A stretch of DNA of 64,000 nucleotides from Rhinopithecus roxellana (GCF_007565055.1 NC_044551.1:99782266-99846265), one strand, 5' to 3'; shown: positions 44,706 to 56,684, counted from the first letter of the stretch. Translations and numbers: made by a program. Notes: generated from the sequence alone by a model not told the origin.

Positions 44706-45235
44706 TATTCAGTTGAACTTATTACAAAGTTCAGCTAGGAGCTTCCTTCACTCTGTGGCCCCTCCTCAATTCTGCTGGTTGCCTTCCTTTCCCCAAGGAC
44801 CTCTGTGAGATAAGGCCAGGAATGGCCTCCGTATGCTCGAGCTGAGGACCAGGAGTACCTAGAAGGCTCTTTCCGCTGCTGCTTCTACTTTTATATTTAG
44901 CTTGGCTCTGTAAATCCATTTTAGCTCTAGGTAAGGTAAAATCGTTCCATGATCTGGATTTTCAGGTTTCCCAGTGGGGATATGTGTTCAGAGGACTACT
45001 TTTCCCCCTCACACTTTGGGAACTCACAGTTTTTTGGCTGTCTTGGCGTGTTTGCAGCAGCAAGCCACTGCTTTCAAAGGATCTGTGAATTCTTTTGGTT
45101 TTCCTGCTATGTTCCTGTGGTAGTTCTTAGAGCAAAAGTTCACAATGTGAGTCTCCAGATGCTGTTCAGTCTATCTGACCAGGAGGTGCACCTTATTCCT
45201 GTCACCTATCTGCCGTTTTTCCTTCTCTTTTTTCT
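44706..45235 (-). mobile_element. Inserted L1 (L1PB-like) 5' UTR
   Basis: The minus strand reads AACGGCAGATAGGTGACAGG, AAGGTGCACCTCCTGG, TTTTGCTCTAAGAACTACC, CAGCAGCAGCGGAAAGAGCC: the 5' UTR of intermediate-age primate L1. The start is near 45225-45235. The frames at 44731-44919 and 44949-45248 are UTR, not coding. Confidence 0.65.
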
Positions 45236-46870
45236 CAGGCTAACTTAAGATTTGCCCGTTTAATTTTTCAGAAAACTAACTCAGTTTTATCATTTCTGTG
45301 GTTTTTCTGTTCTCTATTTGACTTATTTCTGTTCTCGTTTTTATTATTTCCTTCTTTCTGCTAATTTTAGGTTTAGTTTGTTGTTTTTTCTAGTTCCTTG
45401 AGACATAATGTTAGACTATTCATTTAATATCTTTCTTTTTTAATATAAGTGCTTATTACTATAAACTTCCTTCTCAGAAATTCTTTTGCTGCATTCCATA
45501 AATTTTGTTATGTTGTGTTTCCATTGCTGTTTGTCTCAAGATATGTTAAAATTTCTCTTTTAATTTCTTATTTGATCCGTTGGTTGTTCAGGTGCATAGT
45601 GTTCAATTTCCACATATTTATGAATTTTCTAATATTCCTTCTGTTGATTTCTAGTTTTCTACCAATGTGGCCTGAAACAATGATATATGTAATTTCAATC
45701 CTCTTAAATGTGTTAAGACTTGGATTAACAAGTTTAACATACAATCTAGCCTAAAAAATATTCTATGTGTGCTGGAAAAAGATATGTATTCTACTGTTGT
45801 TAAATGGGAAGTCCTGTATATGTGTTAGGTCCGTTCGGTCAAAAGTACAATTAAAGTTCAGTATTTACTTGGCTGGGAGTGGTGGCTCATGCCTGTAATC
45901 CCAGCACTTTGGGAGGCTGAGGTGGGTGGATCATGAGGTCTGGAGATCGAGACCATCCGGGCTAACACGGTGAACCACCATCTATACTGAAAATACAAAA
46001 AATTAGCCAGATGTGGTGGTGGGCACCTGTAGTCCCAGCTACTCGAGAGGCTGAGGCAGGAGAATGGCATGAACCTGGGAGGCAGAGCTTGCAGTGAGCC
46101 AAGGTCACGCCACTGCACTACAGTCTGGGTGACAGACTGAGACTCCTCAAAAAAAAAAAAAAAAAAAAAGAAAAAAGAAAAAAGAAAAAAAACGTTCAGT
46201 ATTTACTTATGAACTTTCTGTCTGTTTGGTCTATCCACTGTTGAATGGAATGTTGAAGTTCCCTACTGTTGCATTGTAATTTATTTCTCCCTTCATATGC
46301 ATTAATATTTTCTTTGTTTATTTAGATGCTCTGATGTTTTGTCATAGGTATTTATGATGGTTATGTTCTCTTGAATTCACTCATTGAAATAATGACCTTC
46401 TTTGTCTCTTGTAACACTTTGTGACTTGAAGTCTATTTTATTGTTTATAAGCATAGTTACCCTGTTCTTTTTGGTTACCAATTGAATTGAATATCTTCTT
46501 TCATTCCTTCACTTTCAGCCTATGTGTGTTCTTAGAGCTTAAGTGGGTCTCTTTTAGTCAACATGTAGTTAGTTGGTTCTTATTTTTAAAAAACATTAAT
46601 TCAGTTATTCTGTTTTTTGATTGGAGAATTTAATCCATTTACATTCAAGGTCATTAGTGATAGGTAAGGACTCCCTATTGCCATTTGGTTATTTGTTTTT
46701 GGTTGTTTTGTATCTCTTCTATTCTTTTTCTCTTGCTGTCTGCCTTTGTGATTTGATAATATTCTGAATTGTTAAGATTTGATTACTTTCTCATTATTGT
46801 TTGTATATCTTTTACAGTTTTTTTTGTGATTACCATGAAGCTTACATAAAATATTTTATTATCAACTATG
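45236..46870 (-). mobile_element. Host old L1, ORF2 N-terminal half
   Basis: Reverse ORF2 (endonuclease side): TTTTTCAGAAAACTAACTCAG, GATCCGTTGGTTGTTCAGG, CAGGTGCATAGTG, then after the AluY GAATGTTGAAGTTCCCTAC, AATGACCTTCTTTGTCTC, ATTTACATTCAAGGTCATTAG. It resumes with about 545 bases missing relative to 44104. Confidence 0.8.
45856..46208 (+). mobile_element. AluY with perfect 15-bp TSDs
   Basis: The body 45871-46140 starts GGCTGGGAGTGGTGGCTCATG. CATGAGGTCTGGAGATCGAGACCATCC is AluY-type. It is followed by a long A-rich tail with AAAAAAG repeats. The TSD GTTCAGTATTTACTT lies at 45856-45870 and 46194-46208. Inserted in the host L1 ORF2. Confidence 0.93.
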
Positions 46871-47820
46871 TAAAGTTGATAACAATTTGATTTCTTCACA
46901 TACAAAACCTCTAGACTTCCACTCCCTCACACACAACTTATGTTTTTGATGTTAAAATTTGTGTATTTTTATATGTTTATTCCTTAACAATTTGTTATAA
47001 CTTTTGTTAGTTTTAACTGTTTTGAGTTTAGCTGTCATACTGGAGATATGTATAATTTATATACCATCATTTCAGTACTGAATATTCTGGATTTGACTAT
47101 CTCTGAGTTAAATAAATAAAAACTCTATGTATGTACCAGTGACTTTTATACTTTCATATGTATTCATTATAGTAATCATCACCCTTTAGTTTCCTTTGAA
47201 GAGCTCCTTGAAGCATTTCTTGTAAAACTGATCTAATGGTAACAAATTTCTTTAGCTTTTGCTTGTTTGGGAAAGACTTTATTCTCCACCATTTCTGAAG
47301 GACAGCCCTGCTGGGTATAGTATTCTTGGCTGCCAATTATTTTCTTTCATAACTTTGAATATATCATCCCATTTTTTTCTGGCCTATAAGATTTTCACTG
47401 AGAAATTAGATGATAATATTATAGTGATTCCCTTACGTGTGACTTGATGCTTTTCTTTTCCCTTTTAAATTGTCTCTTTGCCTTTGACTTTTGACAGTTC
47501 GATTATAATATACCTCAGAGAGAACCTCTTTAGTTGTATCTGTTTTCAGACTTCTGATCCTCATGGATCTGGTTGCCCATATTTCTTTCAAGACTTGAGA
47601 AGTTTTCAGCAATGATTTTATTAAAGAAACTTTCTGCCTCTTTCTCTGTCTTTTCCCCTTTTAAAACTGCCACAATATGAAAATTTGTTAATGGTGTCCC
47701 ATAAGTACCATAGGCTATCTTCATTCTTTTTATTCTTTTTCCCTCTGATTGAATCTCTTTAAAAGAGTGGTCTTCTAATTCACAGATTCTTTCTTCGGTT
47801 TGATGTAGATGCAATTTGTT
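46871..47820 (-). pseudogene. Host old L1, inter-ORF spacer and ORF1
   Basis: ORF1 remains: the C-terminal piece 47154-47336 (QKWWRIKSFPNKQKLKKF) and an upstream coiled-coil/RRM piece 47530-47814 (ICELEDHSFKEIQ, RNMGNQIHE). They are in order on the minus strand but broken by stops and shifts. L1 ORF1p is an RNA-binding trimer; this copy cannot make one. Confidence 0.75.
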
Positions 47821-49500
47821 AATTTGTAAATTTTCATTTTTTGGGTGTCAGTTGCTGGAGAATTATTGTGTTTAGCTGAGGGAATCTCTCTATTGTGTTT
47901 AGCTGAAGGAATCATGTTTGACACAATCCACAGGCAGCCACAGCAGCATGAAAAGCCAGGGCACAGGTTCCTAGAGAGGCTGTGGAACTAGATTCCTGGG
48001 CTCAGGCTCTTGCAAAACTACTGTAGCACCTGGGACTTGAGGCACAGGTTCATTTTCCAAAACACAGGGTGCAGTCCTTTCACTAATCCAGTGTTTGTTG
48101 CTCTGAGACATACCCTAGAATATTTTGCCTTGGGGAAAGAATGTTGCCATCATTCTGACCCTGGAGAGCAAGGTGCAGCACTTCCAAGGCTCTAGGGAAG
48201 AAGAGGTACTCTGGATACTTGGCTCCTGAGGAGCAGGGCACGGATGCAATTGTGGCCCAGAACTAATACAGCATAGCAGCAACTTGGGATCTGGCTGATG
48301 AGTTACCACACAATGGTGACTCTAGACCTCGAGATAGCGGGACATGGCACTAGACTAGGCTTTGTGAGGCCAGGTACAACAGCAACAAGGACTCAGAAAT
48401 GACAAGATGCTGCTGGGGCTTGGGCCATGGGGAGTGGAGCGTTGCATAGCAATGTCTCCACTTTCTGGAGATGCAAGTTGCCACAGCAGCTCAGACTGCA
48501 GGTAGCTTGTTCAGTTCCAGGTATGTGGGGCACTTGGCAGTTCAACCTGGAAGGTGAGGTGGCACAGTTCAGCCAAGGTTCTAATTCCTGGGATATAATG
48601 TGCTGTGTCTGCTTAACTCCAGAAAGCATGGATACATGAGTCAGTGAAACCTCCACATCCTTAGGGGTTAAGGCTATGGTGGTGGGAAATGCAACTGCTC
48701 TGATGTGCCAGAGGCTTAGGGTCCCTGGGGATTAGGTGCATCCTTACCTGCAACACTGAGTAGGGCGATCAACTGCTCCATTCTCCTGGAGACCTGAAGT
48801 CTCTTGGGGTGAGCTACCACTTCAGTGTGGTCCTAAGGGAAAACTACCAGCAACTAGCTAGCTGAGGAGGATAAAATTGCTCTGTAGTAGCTTATTCTGA
48901 GCTGATGGGTCATAGCAACAGCTTGACTCAGGGCTGCACACTATTGGTTGGGCATGTTGCAGTGGCAGCAAAGCCTCAGAGATGGAGGGATGCAGTGGCT
49001 ATTGTCCTGGGAACAGGATGCCCACATGCAGTGACTCTGGTTCCAAGATGGTGCAGTGCAGCAGCAGCATGGGACATGGAAGTGGGGCACAATATTGGCT
49101 CTTTCTCGGGAGGTAGCTCAGGGTATGGACTCTGGGAAGCTCTATCAGCGGGGCTCAGAGCCTGTGAGGCTGCAGGAGTCTCCAGTAGTAAAGACTAAGG
49201 TGGCTGCAGTGGTGATGGGAGCTGCTCATGCCCTCTTGCTTACCATTTCCCTGCATGAAAGAATCTCCCCTGGTTCTGAGTTGATTCTCACTGCCTATGG
49301 GGTGGCTGAGACAAGGTGTTTCTTTCACTTTCCTTTGAGGCCATCCTGAATTTCTTTGCTTGACAATATTTCCACTGCTTCTTTGCTATTTTCTGGAACT
49401 CTCCTTTAGTTGTTTTGGTTGAACTATAGTTGTTAGTTAATTAATTAATTAATTTATTGTGGGAGACAGAATGCTAGGAGCTTCCATCTGCCATTTTGTT
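47821..49500 (-). mobile_element. Host old L1, 5' UTR
   Basis: A GC-richer stretch of about 1.7 kb upstream (minus strand) of ORF1, with repeated motifs such as CAGCAGCATG, GGCACTAGAC and AACTCCAG. It ends at the minus-strand start GTGACATCAACAAAATGGCAGATGG near 49500, the typical beginning of an L1 5' UTR. Open frames here (48010-49349) are not genes. Confidence 0.68.
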
Positions 49501-49600
49501 GATGTCACTACTCATTTTATTCTTTCTTATATGATTTATAAGCAGTATTTTTAAACATTATTTGTCCATTTAATCTAACCAGTCAAATTTATTAGTGTAA
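49501..49600. other. Junction between two old L1s
   Basis: Short AT-rich flank. A TTAA/TTAATTAATTAATTAATTTATT run at 49436-49458 lies inside the UTR edge. Confidence 0.35.
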
Positions 49601-50870
49601 AGATTGTCAATATCTTCATCATATTATTAATGTCTTTAATTATTTATGTTCATTTTTTTAGTGTTCTCTTTTTTAATTTTTCTTTTTTGTTCTATTTTCT
49701 TGTTATGTTTTGCCAGGGGTTTCCCAATTTTACTGATCTTTTCAAACAATCAACTTTTGGCTTTGTATTTTATTATTCAATTGAATATTTGTTTTTTATT
49801 TCACGATTTTTTTTCTTTATTCTTTCTTTATACATATTCTGGTTTGATTTATTGTTTATTTCTACCTTCTTGAGACAAAAGCTGAATTAATTTATGTTTA
49901 GGCTTGTTTCTCTTCTGGTATATGCACTAAGGCTACAAACTTCCTTTTAAGCACTAATTTTGCTGCATCCCACCGGTTTCGTACTGCTACATCTCACTAG
50001 TTGATTATCATTTGGTTCGCATTATTTTTATATTTCTGTTGTGGTTTGTTCTTTGATCCATGGGTGAGTCAGAAGTTTACTATTTCATTTATAAGAGGCT
50101 TATTATTTCTAATTTATTTGTTTATACTTTCATTTCAGTAGGTATTTTCCAATTTTTTAAAGCTTGTATTGAGTTATTACTGGCCTAAATTAATTTTAGT
50201 CTGTTCACAAAACAAAATAAGAAAAATTTTAATTTTAAAAAATTTGATAAAACTTGTTTTGTAATTCAGAGTGTGTATCAAATTGGGCTAAAGTTTCATC
50301 ACGATATAATTCTGAAAAGAATGTAAATTCTGTTACTGTTGAGGGCTGTTTACATATATGTCATAGATCAGTTTTGTTAATTGTACTTAATGCTAATTCA
50401 CATGTCCTTATGAAATGTTTTGTGTTTTCCTATTCTGTCAACTATTACAGAAACTGTGCTAAAGTCTTCATTCTGTGAATGTGTCTGTTTCTCTTTCTAA
50501 TGTTCTGTCAGTTTTTACTTTGAATATTTTCGAAGATATTTTGTTACAAATATCTAGATTTAGAATTATTATAGCTTCTTGTGTTTACCACTTTATTGTG
50601 ATGAGATATTCCCTAGTTATTCAAGTCTGCCTTGTGTGATATTAGCATAGCTAATCCAGCTTTCCTTGGTTAGCATATGCATGGCATGTTTTTCAATTTT
50701 AGGTTAACTATTTCATTGTTCTCATATTGAAGGCATATCTCTTATAGGCAACATATTGTTTGTTTTTTTTATTTTTATCCACTCTGATAAAGTTAGCTTT
50801 CTACTTGGAATGTCTATTCAATTTTTTTTGCTTTAGCTCTGTTGAGATTGCCCTTTCTGCTGGCTTTTTA
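49601..50870 (-). mobile_element. Another old L1 (L1M), ORF2 N-terminal region
   Basis: GCCAGGGGTTTCCCAATTTTAC, ATCTTTTCAAACAATCAAC, GGTATATGCACTAAGGCTACAAAC, GATCCATGGGTGAGTCAG, TTGTTAATTGTACTTAATGC and GCATAGCTAATCCAGC follow the reversed endonuclease half of ORF2. No open frame remains. Confidence 0.65.
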
Positions 50871-51552
50871 TTTTTGCTGGCTAAAATTCTATTCTGTGTT
50901 CAGAAATGGGGAAGTCCCCCAGGGAAAATACAGCTGCAGGTAATCTGTTCACTGTTCTCACCAGTGTTTTCAATGGTGTGTCCCTGGGCTTTGTCACCTC
51001 ACTATACTTCAACATTTGGCAAATAGCTTGAAGAGAAAACCAACTGTGTGTTGAGGTCCTTAAAAGTTTCCATTTGTATCACTTCATTCCCATCGTAATG
51101 CCAAAAGCGCTCCTGGTTTTGCTCTCCCCAAGCAGAAACCTTGTCCCTGGGCCAATCCCAGATTTTCAGCATCTAGCATAAGTCAAATGTCAATAAATGT
51201 CCCCAAAGAGCAGATAGTTGTAATCCATTAACTCAATACCTATAATTTCCCACTTGTAAAAATTTAGTCCTTAAATTCTCGTCGCTTCTGCAGCTATCAA
51301 TGGGTCATTTAATAGATACGCACATATAGATATACAGACATATTCAACTTTATTGGTTGTTTTTGTAGAGTGCTTTTCTACTGGAAATTAATTCATCATT
51401 TCTCAAGTTTTTCACTTAGACTAAAATAGTTTCTCTAGTTTATAATTTATTTATATATTAAAAATTACATTGTTATTGCAGAAAAATTAGAAAATGATAT
51501 GAAAAGAAGAAAGGTAAATTCCTCTTTAAATGCACTGTTTTAGTAATCTATA
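50871..51552. other. Unassigned sequence
   Basis: It may include more of the adjacent L1 but is not recognisable. No gene. Confidence 0.4.
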
Positions 51553-51950
51553 ACTAATATAGTTTGGATGTTTTGTTCCCTACAAATCTCACGTAGAAAT
51601 GTGACCTCCAGTGCTGGAGATGGACCTAGGGAGGTGTTTGAGTCATGAGAGAATATCCTTTATGAATGGCTTGGTGCCTTCCCTGTGGCTATAAGTTACT
51701 ACAAGATCTGAGTGTTAAAAAAAGATTCTAGGACTTCCTGTCCCTCTCTCTTGCTCCCTCTTTTACCGTGTGACATGCCTGCTTCCCCTTCATCTTCTGT
51801 CATGATTGTAAGCTTCCTGAGGTTCCCATCAGAAGCAGAGTAGATACTAGTGTCATGCTTGTACAGCCCATGGAGCTGTGAACCAAATAAACTTACTTTC
51901 TTTATAAATTACCTAGGCTCAAGTATTCCTTTATAGGATGTAAAACAGAC
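51553..51950 (+). mobile_element. MaLR-class LTR, plus orientation
   Basis: ATATAGTTTGGATGTTTTGTTCCC, GAAATGTGACCTCCAGTGC, ATGAATGGCTTGGTGCC, GTGACATGCCTGCTTCCCC, CCAAATAAACTTACTTTC and TCAAGTATTCCTTTATAG follow the LTR order, with AATAAA near its end. It is the same family as 30975-31435 but in the opposite orientation. Solo. Confidence 0.82.
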
Positions 51951-51959
51951 TGTTTTGTG

Positions 51960-52420
51960 TATTGTTTGATACAAAATGACTGTATATCAAACTAACTTAT
52001 ATCTCAGAGGCTTAAAAATCATTTTATTGTTACCCACATTGTGGGTCTGGTAATGTTTGGTTGGATAATTTGTATGATATACTTGTGTCATTTCCAAAAG
52101 AATTCATTTTCAAGATGTCATCCTCATTCTCATATTTGTCACTTTGGTGAGATCTGTCCACATGGCCTCAACTTCCCACAGTATGGCAGCCTGAGGGTAA
52201 CTGACCTTCTTATATAGTGACGCGGAGCTCCATGAGACTAAGAAAAAGGCTGGCAGTTGTTTTAAAGCCTGGTCTCAGAACCAGAATGACATGACTTCCA
52301 TCATACTTTATTGGTCAAACCAGTCATAGGCCAGCCCACATTCAACAAGGAGGAAGTAGAGCTCATCTCTCAATAGCAAGAGTATCAATTTGCAACCATC
52401 TTTAGTCTATCTTGTTCCAT
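51960..52420. repeat. Ancient interspersed repeat, family not named
   Basis: GTGGGTCTGGTAATGTTTGG, GTCCACATGGCCTCAAC, CACAGTATGGCAGCCTGAGGG, CATACTTTATTGGTCAAACCAG and AGGCCAGCCCACATTCAACAAGG match a very common old mammalian repeat known to me by sequence but not by certain name. Confidence 0.5.
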
Positions 52421-52454
52421 TCAGAGAATTATTCTCAGTATCTTGGCAAAATCA

Positions 52455-52550
52455 TTTAGTAATAACAGCTAACTTGCATTGAGTATGCCCACATTGTACA
52501 TTATTTCATTTCATCATTATAACACTATGAGGGAGTACCTATGAATATAT
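52455..52550 (-). repeat. MIR/L2 tail, reverse orientation
   Basis: AATAACAGCTAACTTGCATTGAG, CATTATTTCATTTCATCATTATAACACTATGAGG: the reversed MIR 3' half. Confidence 0.55.
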
Positions 52551-53989
52551 CAAATATTTTATTTAATATCTTATTTACTTTTATATAACAATTTAATTAC
52601 ACATGTAAAACATGAACACATACTTGTTAGAGAAAAAGCTAAAATGATACAGAAGTATATAGAGTAAAACCAAAATTTCCTCTAAAATCCCTCCCTCAAT
52701 TTATCTTTTCTGAGATAATTCTGGTTAGTAATCTAATGTGTATCTTTCCAGAACTTTCATTTGAATTTTCATACTTGTATATTTGTTACCAATCACACTT
52801 GGCCCTGACCTTTTTGGTGCTAGACATGGACATGATGGAGTCATGCAGAGAGTATGGCTCAAAGCTATGGTCCCACACAAATGTAAATAAGAAAGCCTAA
52901 CCTGCTCCCAATCGTTCAAGGTTCTTGTCTTTCCTCTTGTCAGTAAAATATTGTTAGCCATTTCCCAGTACTTTGATGACTTTTCAATGCTTCAAGCAAA
53001 GTCATAGCTTTCATTTCCTAGAGATTATTTTCTTTTATTAACAATCGTAGGTCTGTAATCCATGTCAAAAATGTAGGTGACCAATGCATTTCAAACAAGG
53101 ATAATGTCAAATAGCTTTTGACATTATCTTATTACCTCACTTAATTATTATACAAGTCTGATCATTAAATATCTCCCTTAGGAAAAAACAGATTCCTAGC
53201 TTTATAAGACTTAAATAAATAACCTATTTATTTTTTAATGTGACTTCCATGTGAGTTTTACTTTAAAATTCTTATGTATATAAATATTTAAACATTTCAA
53301 ACTAATGAAAAATGCAGAAGAAAGCAAGGTTATTCATAGCATCATTTAGTTTTAGGGTCATAAGTCAGCACAAGTTCAACAATCTTATCATCATGCCCAG
53401 CAGAGAATTACCTTCACCAGGCTCCTGAATAAGAATTATATGTCTCTAGGTGAAGCATAACTGATGGCCAGTTTTAGTTTTGATTCCTTAAAATAACATA
53501 TTTTTTCAAAAACTATACAAGCCTAAATTTAAGGAATCAATTATTAATAGCAGTCATTCATATTATAATGCTTTCAAAATTCAAATATTTGTATCTCTGA
53601 TTTGGTCACATTTAGTTCTATGTTCATGTGAACTAGAAATGTACTTTGTGTCTATAATGCTTAACTTTCTGTCTGAACACATGATTCCATCTCCTTTGCC
53701 CCTTTTGGGGGTATCTTCTCTGTCATTTATAATCTCCTGTTTTGAATATGCAAGCTGTCTCTTCCTACAGGACTCCTCATCTTTAAGTGTTCAGGATTTC
53801 TCTATCCTAAAACAAGTTTTTCATCTTTTCCCTTCACTTCTGCTTAATCTATTGATGTGGACTTTTCTTTCTTTTAAATTTATTAAAAGAGTTCACTGGA
53901 TGTTTCTGTTTTCTTTTGTCCTTCTACTCCTAGATCAGTGTTCATTTCCAGCACCAGGCTGCTGGACCACCACCCTTTTTCACAGTTGA
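52551..53989. other. Unassigned sequence
   Basis: 52600-52780 may be an old L1 3' UTR, too diverged to defend. The frame at 53639-53989 (116 codons) is hydrophobic and Ser/Phe/Leu-rich from pyrimidine-rich DNA; no homology recognised. Confidence 0.4.
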
Positions 53990-54008
53990 TGCTGTTTGTC
54001 ACCACTGC

Positions 54009-54319
54009 TTTTTTTTTTTTTTTTTTAGAATGCAAATAGATTCTTTATTGTATATGCCACCCTTAGGCAAGAGATTAAGCAGGATCAGTAAAAACCAGGG
54101 CAACAGGCCACAATTTTCACTAAACCAGAATACATTTGAGTGTTTCTTACAAAATTTGTCCCAATCACATAGATTTCAAAGACTGGGGGCTCTGGAGCAG
54201 AGCAGTTTCCATAGAGTACTATTTGCCCCCAGATGCCTCCCTTAGCCCTCAAATACCCGAGAGTTCACCCTTAGGGGACTATCGTTTTGGAGTAAACATC
54301 CCCTCTGTCTCTGATTTTC
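54009..54319 (-). mobile_element. Candidate L1 3'-transduced segment with own poly(A)
   Basis: On the minus strand, L1 sequence ends (…AAGTATAATAAAACATAAAAAAATAAG, about 54345-54315) and is followed by about 285 non-repeat bases. These end with a polyadenylation signal AATAAA (ATACAATAAAGAATC, about 54040-54050) 20-odd bases before an 18-base poly(A) (T18 on the plus strand, 54009-54026). This is the expected form of an L1 transcript that read past its own weak signal into flanking DNA. A template-switched cellular mRNA 3' end is the alternative. The source locus is unknown. Confidence 0.7.
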
Positions 54320-55135
54320 TTATTTTTTTATGTTTTATTATACTTGAAGTACTGGAATACAAGTGCAGAATGTGCAGGTTTGTTGCATAGGTATACACGT
54401 GCCATGGTGGTTTGTTGCACCCATCAAACTGTCATCTATATTAGGTATTTCTCCTAATGCTATTCCTCTCATAGCCACCCCCCAGCCCCCAACAGGCCCC
54501 AGTGTGTGTGATGTTCCCCTCCTTGTGTACATGTGTTCTCATTGTTCAACTCCCACTTATAAGTGAGAATATGCGATGTTTGGTTTTCTGTTCTTGTGTT
54601 AGTTTGCTGAGAATGATGGTTTCCAGCTTCATCCATGTCCCTGCAAAGGACATGAAGTTATCCTTTTTTATGGCTGCATAGTATTCCATGGTGTATTTGT
54701 GGTACATTTTCTTTATCCAGTCTATCATTGAAGGGCAGTTGTGTTGGTTCCAAGTCTTTGCTATTGTGAATAGTGCTGTAATAAACATTTGTGTGTATGT
54801 GTCTTTATAGTAGATTGTTTTATAATCCTTTGGGTATATACCTAATAATGGAATTGCTGGGTCAAATGGTATTTCTGGTTCTAAATCTTGAGGAATCACC
54901 ACACTGTCTTCCACAATGGTTGAACTAATTTACACTCCCACCAACAGTGTAAAAGTGTTTTTATTTCTCCACATCCTCTCCAGCATCTGTTGTTTCCTGA
55001 CTTTCTAATGATCACTATTCTAACTGGTGTGAGATAGTATCTCATTGTGGTTTCTGTTTCCATTTCTCTAATGACCAGTGATGATGAGCTTTTCGTCATA
55101 TGTTTGTTGGCTGCATAAATGTCTTCTTTTGAGAA
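54320..55135 (-). mobile_element. L1PA-type L1, 3' block
   Basis: Reverse-strand 3' UTR and ORF2 end: GCAGAATGTGCAGGTTTG, CTCCTAATGCTATTCC, CAACTCCCACTTATAAGTGAG, CATAGTATTCCATGGTG, ACTCCCACCAACAGTGTAAAAG, TCTTTTGAGAAGTGTC. It adjoins a plus-strand block of the same L1 (55136-56130). The ORF2 tail is interrupted (54546-54914 and 54896-55180 are separate frames). Confidence 0.92.
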
Positions 55136-56130
55136 GTGTCCCATCACTATGCAAAAATCACAGGCATTCCTATACACCAATAATAGACAAACAGAGGGTC
55201 AAATCATGAGTGAACTCCTATTCACAAGTGCTACAAAGAGAATAGGAATACAACTTGCAAGGGAGATGAAAGACCTCTTAAAGGAGAGTTACAAACCACT
55301 GCTCAAGGAAATGAGAGGAAACAAACAAATGGAAAAACATTCTATGCTCATGGATAGGAAAAATCAATGTCGTGAAAATGGCCATACTGCCCAAAGAAAT
55401 TTATAGATTCAATGCTATCCCCATAAGCTACCATTCACTTTCTTCACAGAATTGGAAAAAACTACTTTAAATTTCATATGGAACCAAAAAAGAGCCCATA
55501 TAGTCAAGACAATCCTAAGCAAAAACAACAAAGCTGGAGGCATCACGTTACCTGACCTCAAACCATGCTGCAAGGCTACAGTAACCAAACAGCGTGGTAC
55601 TGGTACCAAAACAGATAAAACAGAGATACAGACCAATGGAACAGAACAGAGGCCTCAGAAATAATGCCACACATCTACAACCATCTGATCTTTGACAAAC
55701 CTGACAAAAGCGATGGGGAAAGGATCCCCTAGTTAATAAATGGTGCTGGCAAAACTGGCTGGCCATATGCAGAAAACTGAAACTGGACCCCTTCCTTACA
55801 CCTTATACAAAAATTAAGATGTGTTAAAAACTTAAACGTAAGACCTAAAACCGTAAAAACCTTAGGAAAAATACCTAGGCAATACCATTCAGGACATAGG
55901 CATGGGCAAAGACTTCATGACAAAAATACCAAAAGCAATGACAACAAAAACCAAAATTGACAAATGGGATCTAATTAAACTAAAGAGCTTCTGCACAGCA
56001 AAAGGAACTATCATTAGAATGAACAGGCAACCTACAGAATGGGAGAAAATCTTTGCAATCTATCCATCTGACAAAGGGCTAATATCCAGAACCTACAAGG
56101 AACTTAAACAAATTTACAAGAAAAAAAAGT
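55136..56130 (+). mobile_element. Same L1, inverted 5' block
   Basis: Plus-strand ORF2 from ATGCAAAAATCACAGGCATTCC (RT region) to ACAAATTTACAAGAAAAAAAA. By comparison with the full-length L1, its end lies about 50-60 bases upstream of the point where the 3' block begins, so the two blocks are neighbours in L1 with the 5' one flipped: the twin-priming structure. Total L1 length is about 1.8 kb. ORF2 pieces are broken. Confidence 0.9.
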
Positions 56131-56134
56131 CCGT

Positions 56135-56448
56135 CCACTGCTTTTTTTTTAGATGGAGTTTCAACCTGTCACCCAGAATGGAGTGCAGTGGCAAGATCTG
56201 GGCTCACCACAAGCTCCGCCTCCCAGGTTCAAGAGATTCTCCAGCCTCAGCCTCCCAAGTAGCTGGGAATACAGGTGTGCACCACCAAGTCTGGCTAATT
56301 TTTTTTTTTTTGTATTTTTAGTAGAGAGGGGATTTCACCATGTTGGCCAGGCTGGTATTGTACTCCTGACCTCAGGTGATCTGCCTGCCTTGGCCTCCCA
56401 AAGTGCTGGGATTACAGGCTTGAGTCACTGTGCCCAGCCTACCACTGC
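56135..56448 (-). mobile_element. AluS-like element at the far edge of the L1
   Basis: Reverse-oriented Alu body 56142-56440 (AGATGGAGTTTCAACCTGTCACC ... GTGCCCAGCC) flanked by CCACTGC at 56135-56141 and 56442-56448, each followed by T-runs. The same CCACTGCTTTT also precedes the poly(T) of the L1 unit at 54002, so the Alu entered the L1's own right-hand target duplication. Confidence 0.88.
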
Positions 56449-56454
56449 TTTTTA

Positions 56455-56684
56455 AATGAAAATCTATTTTCCTTTTACTCTCAGGCCATGAGTCACACTT
56501 GCCTGGCTCTCTGATGTGATTTCTTCCTCTGTGACATTTTTTGCTGGCTTCGTGCATTGGCTATCTTACGTTCTGTGGACAGATCTCTTCAGTAAATGCC
56601 ATTCTCCTGGACTAGACTCATCCACTTTTAGGACTACCACTTCTATCCAAATGAGACGTTAAGAAAACATTATGAAAACGTTTT
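56455..56684. other. Unassigned sequence
   Basis: Flank of the composite insertion; nothing recognised. Confidence 0.4.

Noticed and set aside
44477..44716. Ile/Tyr-rich repeat protein
   Set aside because: Translation of the TG microsatellite and the 29-bp minisatellite.
48010..49349. Cluster of overlapping frames of 60-97 codons
   Set aside because: The GC-richer 5' UTR of an old L1 opens several frames by composition; none is conserved-looking.
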